Positions 56,877 to 64,000 of a stretch of 64,000 bases of DNA are shown piece after piece. Every line of letters starts with the position of its first letter. Position 1 is the stretch's first letter. The notes below the pieces were generated by a model that saw nothing but the letters and a program-made list of their open reading frames with translations, made no database searches and had not been told where the DNA came from. This DNA is from Nonomuraea jabiensis (lineage in GTDB: Bacteria > Actinomycetota > Actinomycetes > Streptosporangiales > Streptosporangiaceae): assembly GCF_014204795.1 (NCBI RefSeq), contig NZ_JACHMB010000001.1, positions 2,046,001 through 2,110,000 on the forward strand. The letters are read 5' to 3'. The translations under genes and the position numbers were made by a program.

Positions 56877-56945
56877 TGGTTGTTTCTTAGGTCTCCTCAC
56901 TAATGCGACCGAGTTATCGCGATTAGCGCATGGGACGTGATGGCC

Positions 56946-57520
56946 GACGAACGCCGAGGCGGAGTGGCTCAAGGCGCTGTTACCCAAAAACGGCAGGCGG
57001 GGCGAGCGGTGGAATGACCTAGCAGGACACCCAGGGCCGCATGGACTGGGACATCTCCATGGACTCCGCCACCGTCCGGGCAAACCAGCAGGCCGCAGGC
57101 GCGCTCCGCGCACCCACCCCGCCACCTCCCGTGCCATGACGGCAAAGGGGGACGCCACCGGGATAAGACGGGAGGATCCGGTGCTGGCGGAGGTCGTCAG
57201 GCTGCGGAGTGCTTAGGCCGCTCGGTGGCGGGGTCAGTGCCAAGATCCCCCTGTCGGCGGACTGCCGCTGCCGGGCGGGTATTGATGCCAGGCCAGTACG
57301 GCGACAACCCGCAGTTTCCTGCCAGTGCCGCAAGCCACCCGGGTCTCCCGGCTGGGCCGGGATGTCTTCACACCCGGCCCGGCCGGCTGGCCGCGGACAA
57401 GGCAAGGCATACCCCTCTCGCACCAACCGCACCTACTTGCGCCGCCGCAAAATCCCCCACGCCATCCCCGAACCGGGAGACGCAGTACGGGTGTCGGACT
57501 TCCGGGGCTACCAGGTGATC
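56946..57520 (+). pseudogene. IS5-family transposase remnant
   Basis: Pieces of an IS5/IS427-type transposase are readable in shifting frames: AEWLKALLPKNGRRGERW (56953 onward), QGRMDWDISMDSATVRANQ (near 57040), a PGQYGDNPQF segment (57285-57315) and RTYLRRRKIPHAIPEP (near 57430). Stops and frameshifts are numerous and the last catalytic region is missing. Confidence 0.78.
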
Positions 57521-57543
57521 GTTCAGGTCCGGCGAGCGCGTCG

Positions 57544-57762
57544 TCACTTGTTCCAGGCCACCAGGAACTCCGCCAACGAGATGCGTCCGTCCACGTCCCC
57601 ATCGTGCTCGTCCGAGACCTTGAAGATCGAGTCGAGCTCGGCGTCGGTGACCTCCTCGCCGCGCGCGTTCATGGCGAGCGCGAACTCCTCGCGCGTGATG
57701 TATCCGTCCCCGTCGCGGTCGAACTCCTGGAACGTGGCGGTCGGGTCGTCGAGAGCTGGCAT
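57544..57762 (-). CDS. Small EF-hand calcium-binding protein
   Basis: This 72-residue protein has two EF-hand loops, DRDGDGYITREEF (about 15-27) and DGDVDGRISLAEF (about 54-66), each with Asp/Asn/Glu at the calcium positions and a central Gly. Small two-EF-hand proteins are common in Streptomyces and relatives and probably act as calcium buffers or sensors. There is no signal peptide. It stands alone between an IS5 remnant and the HNH endonuclease. Confidence 0.88.
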   Translation of the reverse strand: MPALDDPTATFQEFDRDGDGYITREEFALAMNARGEEVTDAELDSIFKVSDEHDGDVDGRISLAEFLVAWNK

Positions 57763-57931
57763 GGTGACCTCTCATCGTGCGATTCACGCGATGTACTGGC
57801 AAGGCAACATCGAAGCACGAGCTTGTGCCCCGTGCGAGGAATGCCGAGGTGAAAAGCGCCGGTCGTGGCGCCCTCATTTCGGAATTCGCGACGGCTATGG
57901 GGAGCGCGTGCATACGAAGACCAGGATGACG

Positions 57932-58813
57932 TCAGGCGCGGGCGGGGGTGCGGAAGACCTGGCGGCTGTGCCAGCTGATGTGGTCAGCCTCCACCCCGTC
58001 CAGTCCAGGCTGAGGGCTTCGGGCGGGGCGGCCGGCCAGGGAGAGGACCATGTCGTGGGAGGCCTGCGACCGGCCCACGAACCTCGCGGAGACGGCGATG
58101 GTCCGGTCGGCGGTCAGGCCGAGGACTCCTTTGTCGAAGAGTTTGTGGTGGATGGCGCACAGGCACAGGCCGTTCGCCACGTCGTCGGGACCGTCGAAGG
58201 CCCACCACCGTACGTGTGCCGCGTCCAGGCCCACCGCCGCGCCGTCCAGCCAGCCGTCGTAGGAGCAGAACGCGCAGCAGTACTCGTACGCCATGAGCAC
58301 CCGATCGCGGAAGCCCGGGTCACGGCGCAGGAGCGGCGGTGTCCTGAGTTTCACGCCGGGTTCCAGGTCGAGGCCGGCCAGCAGGCACAGGTCCGGGTGC
58401 AGGGATGGGGCGAAGTTGGCGTCCAGGAGGTGGCGGGCGATCCGCCCCAGCAGGCCGGGCTCCTCCGACAGGGCGCGGGCCAGGTCGGGGTGGAGGCGGC
58501 CGGCGGCCTGGCTGTCGCGGAGGCGGCCCAGCTCCGGGCCGGGGCTGCCGGGGCCGTGGCGGGTGTCGACCAGCCAGAGGCCGTCGTTCGTCAGATGGTG
58601 GAAGGGGTAGCCGGGGCTGGTGTCGCGGGGCGGGCCGTACTCCTTGAGCAGTTTCTTGAGCTCGGCCTCGGCGGCGCTGAACGGGATGGGCCGGTTGCCG
58701 TTCCGTTGGAAATGGCCCAGGGCGTACAGGAGGAGGAGCGGCTTGTGCGGTGCGCGCTCGCCGCCTCTGGTCCAGCGCCGGAGCTCGGCGACCCGCTCGA
58801 TCCAGTCCACCAC
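57932..58813 (-). CDS. Phosphorothioate-DNA-binding HNH restriction endonuclease (SBD-HNH, type IV)
   Basis: This 293-residue protein matches the sulfur-binding-domain HNH family represented by ScoMcrA and SprMcrA. The N-terminal SBD shows RAPHKPLLLLYALG (20-33) and TSPGYPFHHL (65-74). The C-terminal HNH domain has CCAFC (about 184-188), LDAAHVRWWAF (about 197-207, His200) and NGLCLCAIHHKLFD (about 216-229). Such enzymes bind DNA in which a backbone oxygen is replaced by sulfur and cut nearby, so they destroy phosphorothioate-modified phage or plasmid DNA. TACACT nine bases before the GTG suggests a leaderless transcript. It is divergent from the PLD-helicase gene, 79 bases away. Confidence 0.88.
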   Translation of the reverse strand: MVDWIERVAELRRWTRGGERAPHKPLLLLYALGHFQRNGNRPIPFSAAEAELKKLLKEYGPPRDTSPGYPFHHLTNDGLWLVDTRHGPGSPGPELGRLRDSQAAGRLHPDLARALSEEPGLLGRIARHLLDANFAPSLHPDLCLLAGLDLEPGVKLRTPPLLRRDPGFRDRVLMAYEYCCAFCSYDGWLDGAAVGLDAAHVRWWAFDGPDDVANGLCLCAIHHKLFDKGVLGLTADRTIAVSARFVGRSQASHDMVLSLAGRPARSPQPGLDGVEADHISWHSRQVFRTPARA

Positions 58814-58879
58814 GGTCGGCCAGTGTAGGGCGGTTCTCCGGCCTCGGCGATACGTATTTCCCCGCGGCCGGCCGCGCCT

Positions 58880-58885
58880 TATAGT
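58880..58885 (+). promoter_or_regulatory. Probable -10 box of the PLD-helicase gene
   Basis: TATAGT lies seven bases before the GTG start, implying a leaderless mRNA. No strong -35 box is visible. On the other strand TACACT (58822-58827) has the same relation to the HNH gene, so the two share a short divergent control region. Confidence 0.55.
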
Positions 58886-58892
58886 CGCCGGG

Positions 58893-61800
58893 GTGAGCGA
58901 TCTTCAGCCGGGCGTTTACCAGCATCTGATCACCCGTGAGCTGGACGGCCTGCTGCGTGCCGTTCCCGATCGCGACCTGGTCGACCGGCGGTCGCTGGAC
59001 CTCGCCGACTCCCACGAGACGCTGGCCCGGCATCTGGCCGCGCTCACCCGCCGGGCGCTGCGCTCCGTACGGGGCGAGAACGACGCGGTACGGCTGGCGC
59101 GGCAGGTGGAGATCGTCAACAGGGTCGCCGATCTCATCGGGGACCTGGTGCCCGAGGCCGCCTCGCCCGAGGAAATGGTGGAGGCGGCTGAGGAGCTGAT
59201 GGGCGTCGCCAGGAGCCGGGATCGGGATGCGGCCGGCCGGGTACGCTTTCCCGCGCGGCCGGTGATCCCCCTTACCGGTAGCGCGCTGCTGGTCAACGGC
59301 CGCGGACAGCCGGAGATCGGCCATGAGCTCAAGCGCGAGCTGGCCTCGGCCGATCGGGTGGATCTGCTGTGCGCGTTCGTGAAGTGGAACGGCGTGCGGG
59401 TGCTGGCGGAGGCGATCGAGGAGTTCCTCCAGCGCGGCGGTCGGCTGAGAGTGGTGACCACCACCTACATCGGCGCCACCGACCGCCTGGCCCTGGATCG
59501 GCTGGCGGCCATGGGCGCAGAGATCCGCGTGTCCTACGACACGCGGATGACGCGGCTGCACGCGAAGGCGTGGCTGTTCCATCGGGACAACGGCCTGTCC
59601 ACGGCCTATGTGGGCTCTTCCAACCTGTCGCGCACCGCCCTCAGCCATGGGCTGGAGTGGAACGTACGACTCGCCCAGGCCGAACAGCCGCACCTGATCG
59701 ACACGTTCGCGGCCACGTTCGACGACTATTGGGGCGACCCGTCGTTCGAGCCCTACGATCCGGCGCAGGACGCCGAGCGGCTCGACCGCGCCCTGTCCGC
59801 CGAGCGGGCCGGGGGCCGGGCGGTCGTGCTCGACTTCGCGCACGTGGATGTCCGCCCGTACTCCTACCAGCGGGAGATCCTCGACGAGCTCGCCGCCGAG
59901 CGGCAGATCCACGACCGGTGGCGGAACCTGGTCGTCATGGCCACCGGCACCGGCAAGACCGTGGTCGCCGCGCTCGACTACCGGCGGCTGCGCGCGGCCG
60001 GGCAGGCGGAGTCGCTGCTGTTCGTCGCCCACCGGAAGGAGATCCTGCGGCAGAGCCTGTTCACGTTCCGGCAGGTGATGCGGGACGAGACGTTCGGCGA
60101 ACTGTACGTGGACGGGGCCCGGCCGGAGCAGTGGCGGCACGTGTTCGCCTCGGTCCAGACGTTGCACGCCAACCCGCTGCCGGAGCCGGACCGGTTCGAC
60201 ATGGTGGTGGTGGACGAGTTCCACCATGCCGAGGCCGCCACGTACCGGCGGCTGCTGTCCGGGATGCGGCCCAAGGTGCTGCTGGGGCTGACCGCGACGC
60301 CGGAGCGCGCCGACGGGCAGGACATCAAGCACTGGTTCGGCGGCCGGATCGCCGCCGAGCTGCGGTTGTGGGAGGCGCTGGAGCGCGGGCTGCTGGCCCC
60401 GTTCCAGTATTTCGGCGTCCACGACGGCACCGACCTGCGCCGGATCGGCTGGCGCCGGGGCCAGGGTTACGACCTCGGCCAGCTCTCGAACGTCTACACC
60501 GGCAACGACCGCCGCGCCGCCGTGGTGCTGGAGACGCTTCGGCGCAAGGTCGGCGAGGTCGGACGGATGCGGGCCATCGGGTTCTGCGTGAGCGTCGATC
60601 ACGCCCGGTTCATGGCCGACCGGTTCACCCGGGCCGGGCTCCCGTCGGTGGCCGTCACCACGCACAGCCGCAGCGACGAGCGTGACCAGGCGCTGCGTGA
60701 TCTGAGGGAGCGCCGGATCAACGCGGTGTTCACCGTCGACCTCTTCAACGAGGGCGTCGACGTTCCGGAGATCGACACCGTGCTCTTCCTGCGGCCCACC
60801 GACAGCGCCACCGTCTTCCTGCAGCAGCTCGGGCGTGGGTTGCGGCTGGCCGACGACAAACCGTGCCTGACCGTGCTCGACTTCGTCGGCCACCAGCACA
60901 AGCAGTTCCGCTTCGACCGGCGCTACCGGGCGCTCACCGGCGCGAGCCGTACCGGCATCGCGCGGGAGATCGAGCAGGGGTTCCCGACGCTGCCCGCCGG
61001 GTGCGTGATCGATCTGGATCGTGACGTGCGGCGGCTCGTTCTCGAGAACGTACGGCAGGCGCTCACCTTGAACTGGCGGGATCTGGCGCGCGAGCTCCGC
61101 GAGCTGGGGGACGTCGGCATGTCCGCGTTCCTGCGGGAGACGGGGCTGGAGGTGGAGGATCTCTACCGGCGCGGCCGCCAGGGCTGGGCCTCCCTGCGAA
61201 ACACCGCGGGGCTCGCCGCCGCGGCCCCTGACGCGGGGCTCGGGCGCGCCTTCGGCCGCATGCTGCACATCGACGACGTCGAGCGGCTGACCTTTGTGAG
61301 CGAGGTGCTGGCCGGCCGGGCTCCCCGGTCGCCACGCGAGCTACGCCTCATGGCCATGCTGGATGCGATGTTGTGGGGTGGCGCCGAGCCCGCCTCCGGC
61401 ATGGAGGCCCGCCTCGCGCGGCTCACCGGCGCTCGTGCCGCGGAGCTCGGGGAACTGGCGGACGTCCTCCGATCGGGAATCCGGCACGTCGCGCCGCCGC
61501 TGGATCCGGTCGTGCCGCTGCTCGTCCATGCCCGCTACAGCAAGAACGAAGTGCTGGCCGCCTTCGGCATCGACCGGCCCGCGCACATGCGGGAAGGGGT
61601 GAAGTACGTCCCTGAGCACCGGGCGGACCTGTTCTTCGTCACCGTCGACAAATCCGAGGACCATTACTCGCCCACCACGCTCTACCACGACCGGGCGATC
61701 AGCGAAGAGCTGTTCCAGTGGGAGTCGCAGAGCACGCTGCGGTCCTCCACCGCCACCGCGCGCCGCTACCTGGCGGGGGAATCCACGGTCCATCTCCTGA

Positions 61801-61967
61801 TCCGGCAGTCCAAACGGGACGAAGGGCTTGGTGCTCCGCCGTATACGTATGCCGGGCCCATGCGGTACGTGAGCCACGAGGGCGAGCGGCCCATCCGCTT
61901 CGTCTGGCGCCTGGACCACCCGCTCCCACCCGAGGTGTTCCACTACGCCAAGGCCACCGCGGGCTGA
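58893..61967 (+). CDS. PLD nuclease - SF2 helicase - DUF3427 protein
   Basis: The GTG at 58893 gives 1024 residues; the frame stays open upstream only within the antisense of the HNH gene. The N-terminus (about 130-270) is a phospholipase-D-type nuclease module with LHAKAWLFH (His223, Lys225) and GSSNLS. The centre is an SF2 helicase: ATGTGKT (about 350-356), VVVDEFHH (about 438-445), LTATPER, DLFNEGVDVP and QQLGRGLR (about 647-654). The C-terminal ~170 residues match DUF3427, with SKNEVLAAFG, KSEDHYSPTTLY and FVWRLDHP. This architecture is widespread in bacteria and is suspected to be defensive. One plausible role is cutting DNA that the helicase tracks on. Confidence 0.9.
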   Translation: MSDLQPGVYQHLITRELDGLLRAVPDRDLVDRRSLDLADSHETLARHLAALTRRALRSVRGENDAVRLARQVEIVNRVADLIGDLVPEAASPEEMVEAAEELMGVARSRDRDAAGRVRFPARPVIPLTGSALLVNGRGQPEIGHELKRELASADRVDLLCAFVKWNGVRVLAEAIEEFLQRGGRLRVVTTTYIGATDRLALDRLAAMGAEIRVSYDTRMTRLHAKAWLFHRDNGLSTAYVGSSNLSRTALSHGLEWNVRLAQAEQPHLIDTFAATFDDYWGDPSFEPYDPAQDAERLDRALSAERAGGRAVVLDFAHVDVRPYSYQREILDELAAERQIHDRWRNLVVMATGTGKTVVAALDYRRLRAAGQAESLLFVAHRKEILRQSLFTFRQVMRDETFGELYVDGARPEQWRHVFASVQTLHANPLPEPDRFDMVVVDEFHHAEAATYRRLLSGMRPKVLLGLTATPERADGQDIKHWFGGRIAAELRLWEALERGLLAPFQYFGVHDGTDLRRIGWRRGQGYDLGQLSNVYTGNDRRAAVVLETLRRKVGEVGRMRAIGFCVSVDHARFMADRFTRAGLPSVAVTTHSRSDERDQALRDLRERRINAVFTVDLFNEGVDVPEIDTVLFLRPTDSATVFLQQLGRGLRLADDKPCLTVLDFVGHQHKQFRFDRRYRALTGASRTGIAREIEQGFPTLPAGCVIDLDRDVRRLVLENVRQALTLNWRDLARELRELGDVGMSAFLRETGLEVEDLYRRGRQGWASLRNTAGLAAAAPDAGLGRAFGRMLHIDDVERLTFVSEVLAGRAPRSPRELRLMAMLDAMLWGGAEPASGMEARLARLTGARAAELGELADVLRSGIRHVAPPLDPVVPLLVHARYSKNEVLAAFGIDRPAHMREGVKYVPEHRADLFFVTVDKSEDHYSPTTLYHDRAISEELFQWESQSTLRSSTATARRYLAGESTVHLLIRQSKRDEGLGAPPYTYAGPMRYVSHEGERPIRFVWRLDHPLPPEVFHYAKATAG

Positions 61968-62073
61968 GCCGACTCGGGCGTTCCCCGGGGACGGGGCCAA
62001 GGTCAGCGCCGTGATGGAAACGGCTCTTCCATTTCCGTTGAGATGATTCGCCCGCTGGAGGGCAAGAAAGTCG

Positions 62074-62409
62074 TCATCGAGGCGGCCGGAGCCGTGGCTC
62101 CTGATAGTGGCCATAATGGCGCTGGCGCAGGCGTTCGAAATAACCCAGGCCTACGAAGAACACCCCGACGAAAACCGAGAAGCCGAGAGAGAACAGCAGA
62201 GTGGTCGAGGTGAGGGGGCGCTGCCCGCCGGCCATGGCGCTGATCAGCAGCATGACGCCGATCAGCGCGCCGAAAGCGGGTCCTATGATCAGGCCCAGGC
62301 ACACGGGGTGGGCCGCGGAGAAACGTTGGCCGCGGTGTGGCTCCGCGGCACCGCCCAGGGATCTGTCCACTCGCCAGAACCAGTCCGCGAACAGCCGCCA
62401 CACCCGCAC
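62074..62409 (-). CDS. Small membrane protein
   Basis: This 111-residue protein starts at a GTG with AAGAGG six bases upstream. Two hydrophobic segments are visible (about residues 37-60 and 69-88) between polar, Arg-rich ends. No family is recognised. It is divergent from the permease gene that follows, with about 70 bases between starts. Confidence 0.65.
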   Translation of the reverse strand: MRVWRLFADWFWRVDRSLGGAAEPHRGQRFSAAHPVCLGLIIGPAFGALIGVMLLISAMAGGQRPLTSTTLLFSLGFSVFVGVFFVGLGYFERLRQRHYGHYQEPRLRPPR

Positions 62410-62478
62410 AGTCGACCTCTTTCACGAGGGAAATGGGAATATCCTAATTCTCCGGGTGGCGTTGCGTACGATTCCACC

Positions 62479-63918
62479 GTGATCGTTGGATTAGCGGTGT
62501 TCTCCATCGTCCTGGCTATTCCTGTGGCGTTAGTGTGCAGCTCGGTGCTCTTCGCGTGGGGGTCGGCTCAGCGTGCCCATCTGAGATCGCGGTTCCTGTT
62601 GTGGGGGGCGGCTCTGGCGGTCGTCGGTCTCTTGGTGATGGCCGTCATCGCCTGGGCGACGCACGAAGACGAGCACTATGACGACTTCGGGTCGGCTCTG
62701 CAGGTCCTTGCGGCCATCGACGGGGGTGCGCTGTTCGTCGCCGGGTTGGGGCCGGCGGCTCCTTGGCTGCTGGGCGTCCTGCGGCGGCACACCGCGCGGC
62801 TGTCGCCGGCGATCCGCCTGGCCGCCCGGGACGTGGCCCGTAACAGCCCGCGGACGGCTCCGCCGATCGCGATCACGATGGTGATGACCGCTTTCGCGGT
62901 CAGCTGGATGATCCTCACGGTCGCCGTGACGGCGCAGCACAGAGCCGGGTACTTTCCCCAGGCTCGCTCGGGCGCTCTCGTCGTGGATGTCCAGACCGGC
63001 GACGCGAACGACGCAGCAGCCGCACGGGCGGTCATTCAGCAGGAGTTGCCCGGGGTCCCCATCGCCCAGAGAGACGATCCGGCCCATCTCGGGCACTTCA
63101 GCCTGGATGTCGAGGACGTGGACCTGCCGGATGTGGAGAGCGTCGCGTCGGCCGGCTTCATCGGCGACCCGGCGCTCCTGCGCTATCTCACCGGGGACCC
63201 GGCCACGCCGTACGACGAGGGCACAGCCGTGGTGGTCACGCCCAACGACCTGAAAGTCGACACGGTGACGCTCTTCTACTCCATGCCCACCGACGACGAC
63301 GCGGAGAAAGAACTGCCGAGCAAGTCGATTCCCGCGATCGCCGTCAAGTCCGCCGACCCGTACGTGAACGAGGTCTTCATCCCGACGAAGGTCATCCGCG
63401 ACCTGGGCCTGCGCCCCCAGCCGATCAAGTTGATCGTCGATCCCTCCGCCCACCGGACGACCGAGGCCGAGCAGGAGCGGATCAACCAGCGACTGGGCGA
63501 GAGAATGAGCGCCTACGTCGAGCGCGGGTTCCAGGAACCGGCCGCCGAATGGATGGGCGTGGTCGCGGCGGCGCTCGCCGTGGCGCTCGCAAGCGCGCTG
63601 ATCGCGGGTGGCCAAGCGGGCGCCGGAGGCCGGACGAGGCGGGTGCTGCTGCGGGTACGCGCCGGCTCGCCCCTGGCGCTGCGGATGTTCGCCGCGGGTC
63701 GCGCAGGCTGGAGCATGGTCTGCGGAACGGCGCTGGGGACGTTCGCCGGGTGCGTCATCGGGCTGCTCCTGGCGTGGCCGATGACGGCCTCGAGCGACTG
63801 GGACGTGCTGCCGCGGGTGTCCTTCGAGACCCCGTGGTGGGCGATCGCCGCCCTGGCCACCGGACTGCCGGTGCTCGCAGGGGTCATCGCGGCGCTGCCC
63901 AAGCCGCGACGTCCTTGA
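62479..63918 (+). CDS. FtsX/MacB-like ABC permease, short form
   Basis: The GTG at 62479 gives 479 residues; the upstream open frame is antisense of the small membrane gene. Hydrophobic segments lie at about 2-24, 41-60, 75-97 and 130-153, and again at 362-383, 410-440 and 452-474. The stretch RLAARDVARNSPRTAPPIA (about 114-132) is typical of the start of the second half of actinobacterial FtsX-type permeases, and a large extracellular domain follows. The usual first FtsX half is missing, so the protein is about half family length. No ATPase gene is adjacent inside the window. It may be a truncated or specialised permease. Confidence 0.75.
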   Translation: MIVGLAVFSIVLAIPVALVCSSVLFAWGSAQRAHLRSRFLLWGAALAVVGLLVMAVIAWATHEDEHYDDFGSALQVLAAIDGGALFVAGLGPAAPWLLGVLRRHTARLSPAIRLAARDVARNSPRTAPPIAITMVMTAFAVSWMILTVAVTAQHRAGYFPQARSGALVVDVQTGDANDAAAARAVIQQELPGVPIAQRDDPAHLGHFSLDVEDVDLPDVESVASAGFIGDPALLRYLTGDPATPYDEGTAVVVTPNDLKVDTVTLFYSMPTDDDAEKELPSKSIPAIAVKSADPYVNEVFIPTKVIRDLGLRPQPIKLIVDPSAHRTTEAEQERINQRLGERMSAYVERGFQEPAAEWMGVVAAALAVALASALIAGGQAGAGGRTRRVLLRVRAGSPLALRMFAAGRAGWSMVCGTALGTFAGCVIGLLLAWPMTASSDWDVLPRVSFETPWWAIAALATGLPVLAGVIAALPKPRRP

Positions 63919-64000
63919 CGGATTCAGCCCGCAGTGAAGAGGGCGCAGGTCTCGTACGGCAGGCCCGGCGCCGTCGGGGTTTCTGTCGTTCGCCGCTGCT

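Noticed and set aside
58320..61268. A 982-codon open frame on the minus strand opposite the PLD-helicase
   Set aside because: It is Pro/Arg/His/Gly-rich, has no ribosome site or family motif, and mirrors the third-codon GC bias of the well-supported plus-strand gene.
1..64000. CRISPR arrays
   Set aside because: No series of short, evenly spaced direct repeats was seen at any point on reading; a repeat-finder run would confirm this.

Overview
The window is high-GC DNA with GTG/TTG starts, leaderless-looking promoters, I-shaped terminators and gene families typical of a filamentous actinomycete (Streptomyces/Streptosporangiaceae type; the genus cannot be fixed from this sequence). It is mostly a defence island about 47 kb long, littered with decayed insertion sequences. 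It then passes into a second accessory stretch and ordinary-looking chromosome at the right end. I saw no rRNA, convincing tRNA or CRISPR array.

Layout. 60-10279: a cytosine-5 DNA methyltransferase, then a tightly overlapping three-gene operon (ATPase / unknown / giant FtsK-HerA ATPase) that best matches the DndFGH (DptFGH) restriction half of phosphorothioate systems, with no dndABCDE modification genes nearby. 10902-15965: a nested transposon wreck. An IS256-family element is split by an ISAzo13-like element and by an IS110 element, and its right end abuts the C-terminus of a lost Vsr endonuclease. 16390-18137: a caspase-like protease translationally coupled to an EACC1-like adaptor. 19137-20631: a low-GC pair of a four-helix membrane protein and a frameshifted cytosolic partner. 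21394-30430: a Z1-helicase / PD-(D/E)XK nuclease / MORC-like GHKL ATPase / two accessory genes / Vsr / C5-methyltransferase restriction system, closed by a strong terminator.

31847-44002 is the most unusual block. It encodes a tandem winged-helix protein, a giant sacsin-like ATPase fused to an SF2 helicase, a UvrD-like helicase, and DrmA and DrmB of DISARM, with overlapping stop/start codons between the last four genes. The usual DISARM partners (DrmC phospholipase-D protein, dedicated methylase, DrmD/DrmE) are absent. It therefore looks like an alternative DISARM-like system. 44145-47178 encodes an NB-ARC/TPR STAND ATPase and a small two-helix membrane protein, both carrying short Gly/Ala/Val repeat motifs.

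47326-50780 holds two IS630 copies, a Nudix hydrolase and an IS110 remnant. 51355-56876 has a membrane endonuclease/exonuclease/phosphatase protein, a MerR regulator divergent from a short-chain dehydrogenase across a classical MerR-type promoter, and an RtcB-PrfH pair for repair and rescue of cleaved ribosomes. After an IS5 remnant and an EF-hand protein, 57932-61967 carries a divergent pair: a phosphorothioate-dependent type IV HNH endonuclease and a PLD-helicase-DUF3427 protein. The window ends with two membrane proteins, one a short FtsX-like permease.

Taken together the window has at least four nucleic-acid-targeting defence operons, two or three candidate abortive-infection modules and one RNA-repair module. 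Family names come from motif reading alone; no database search was possible.
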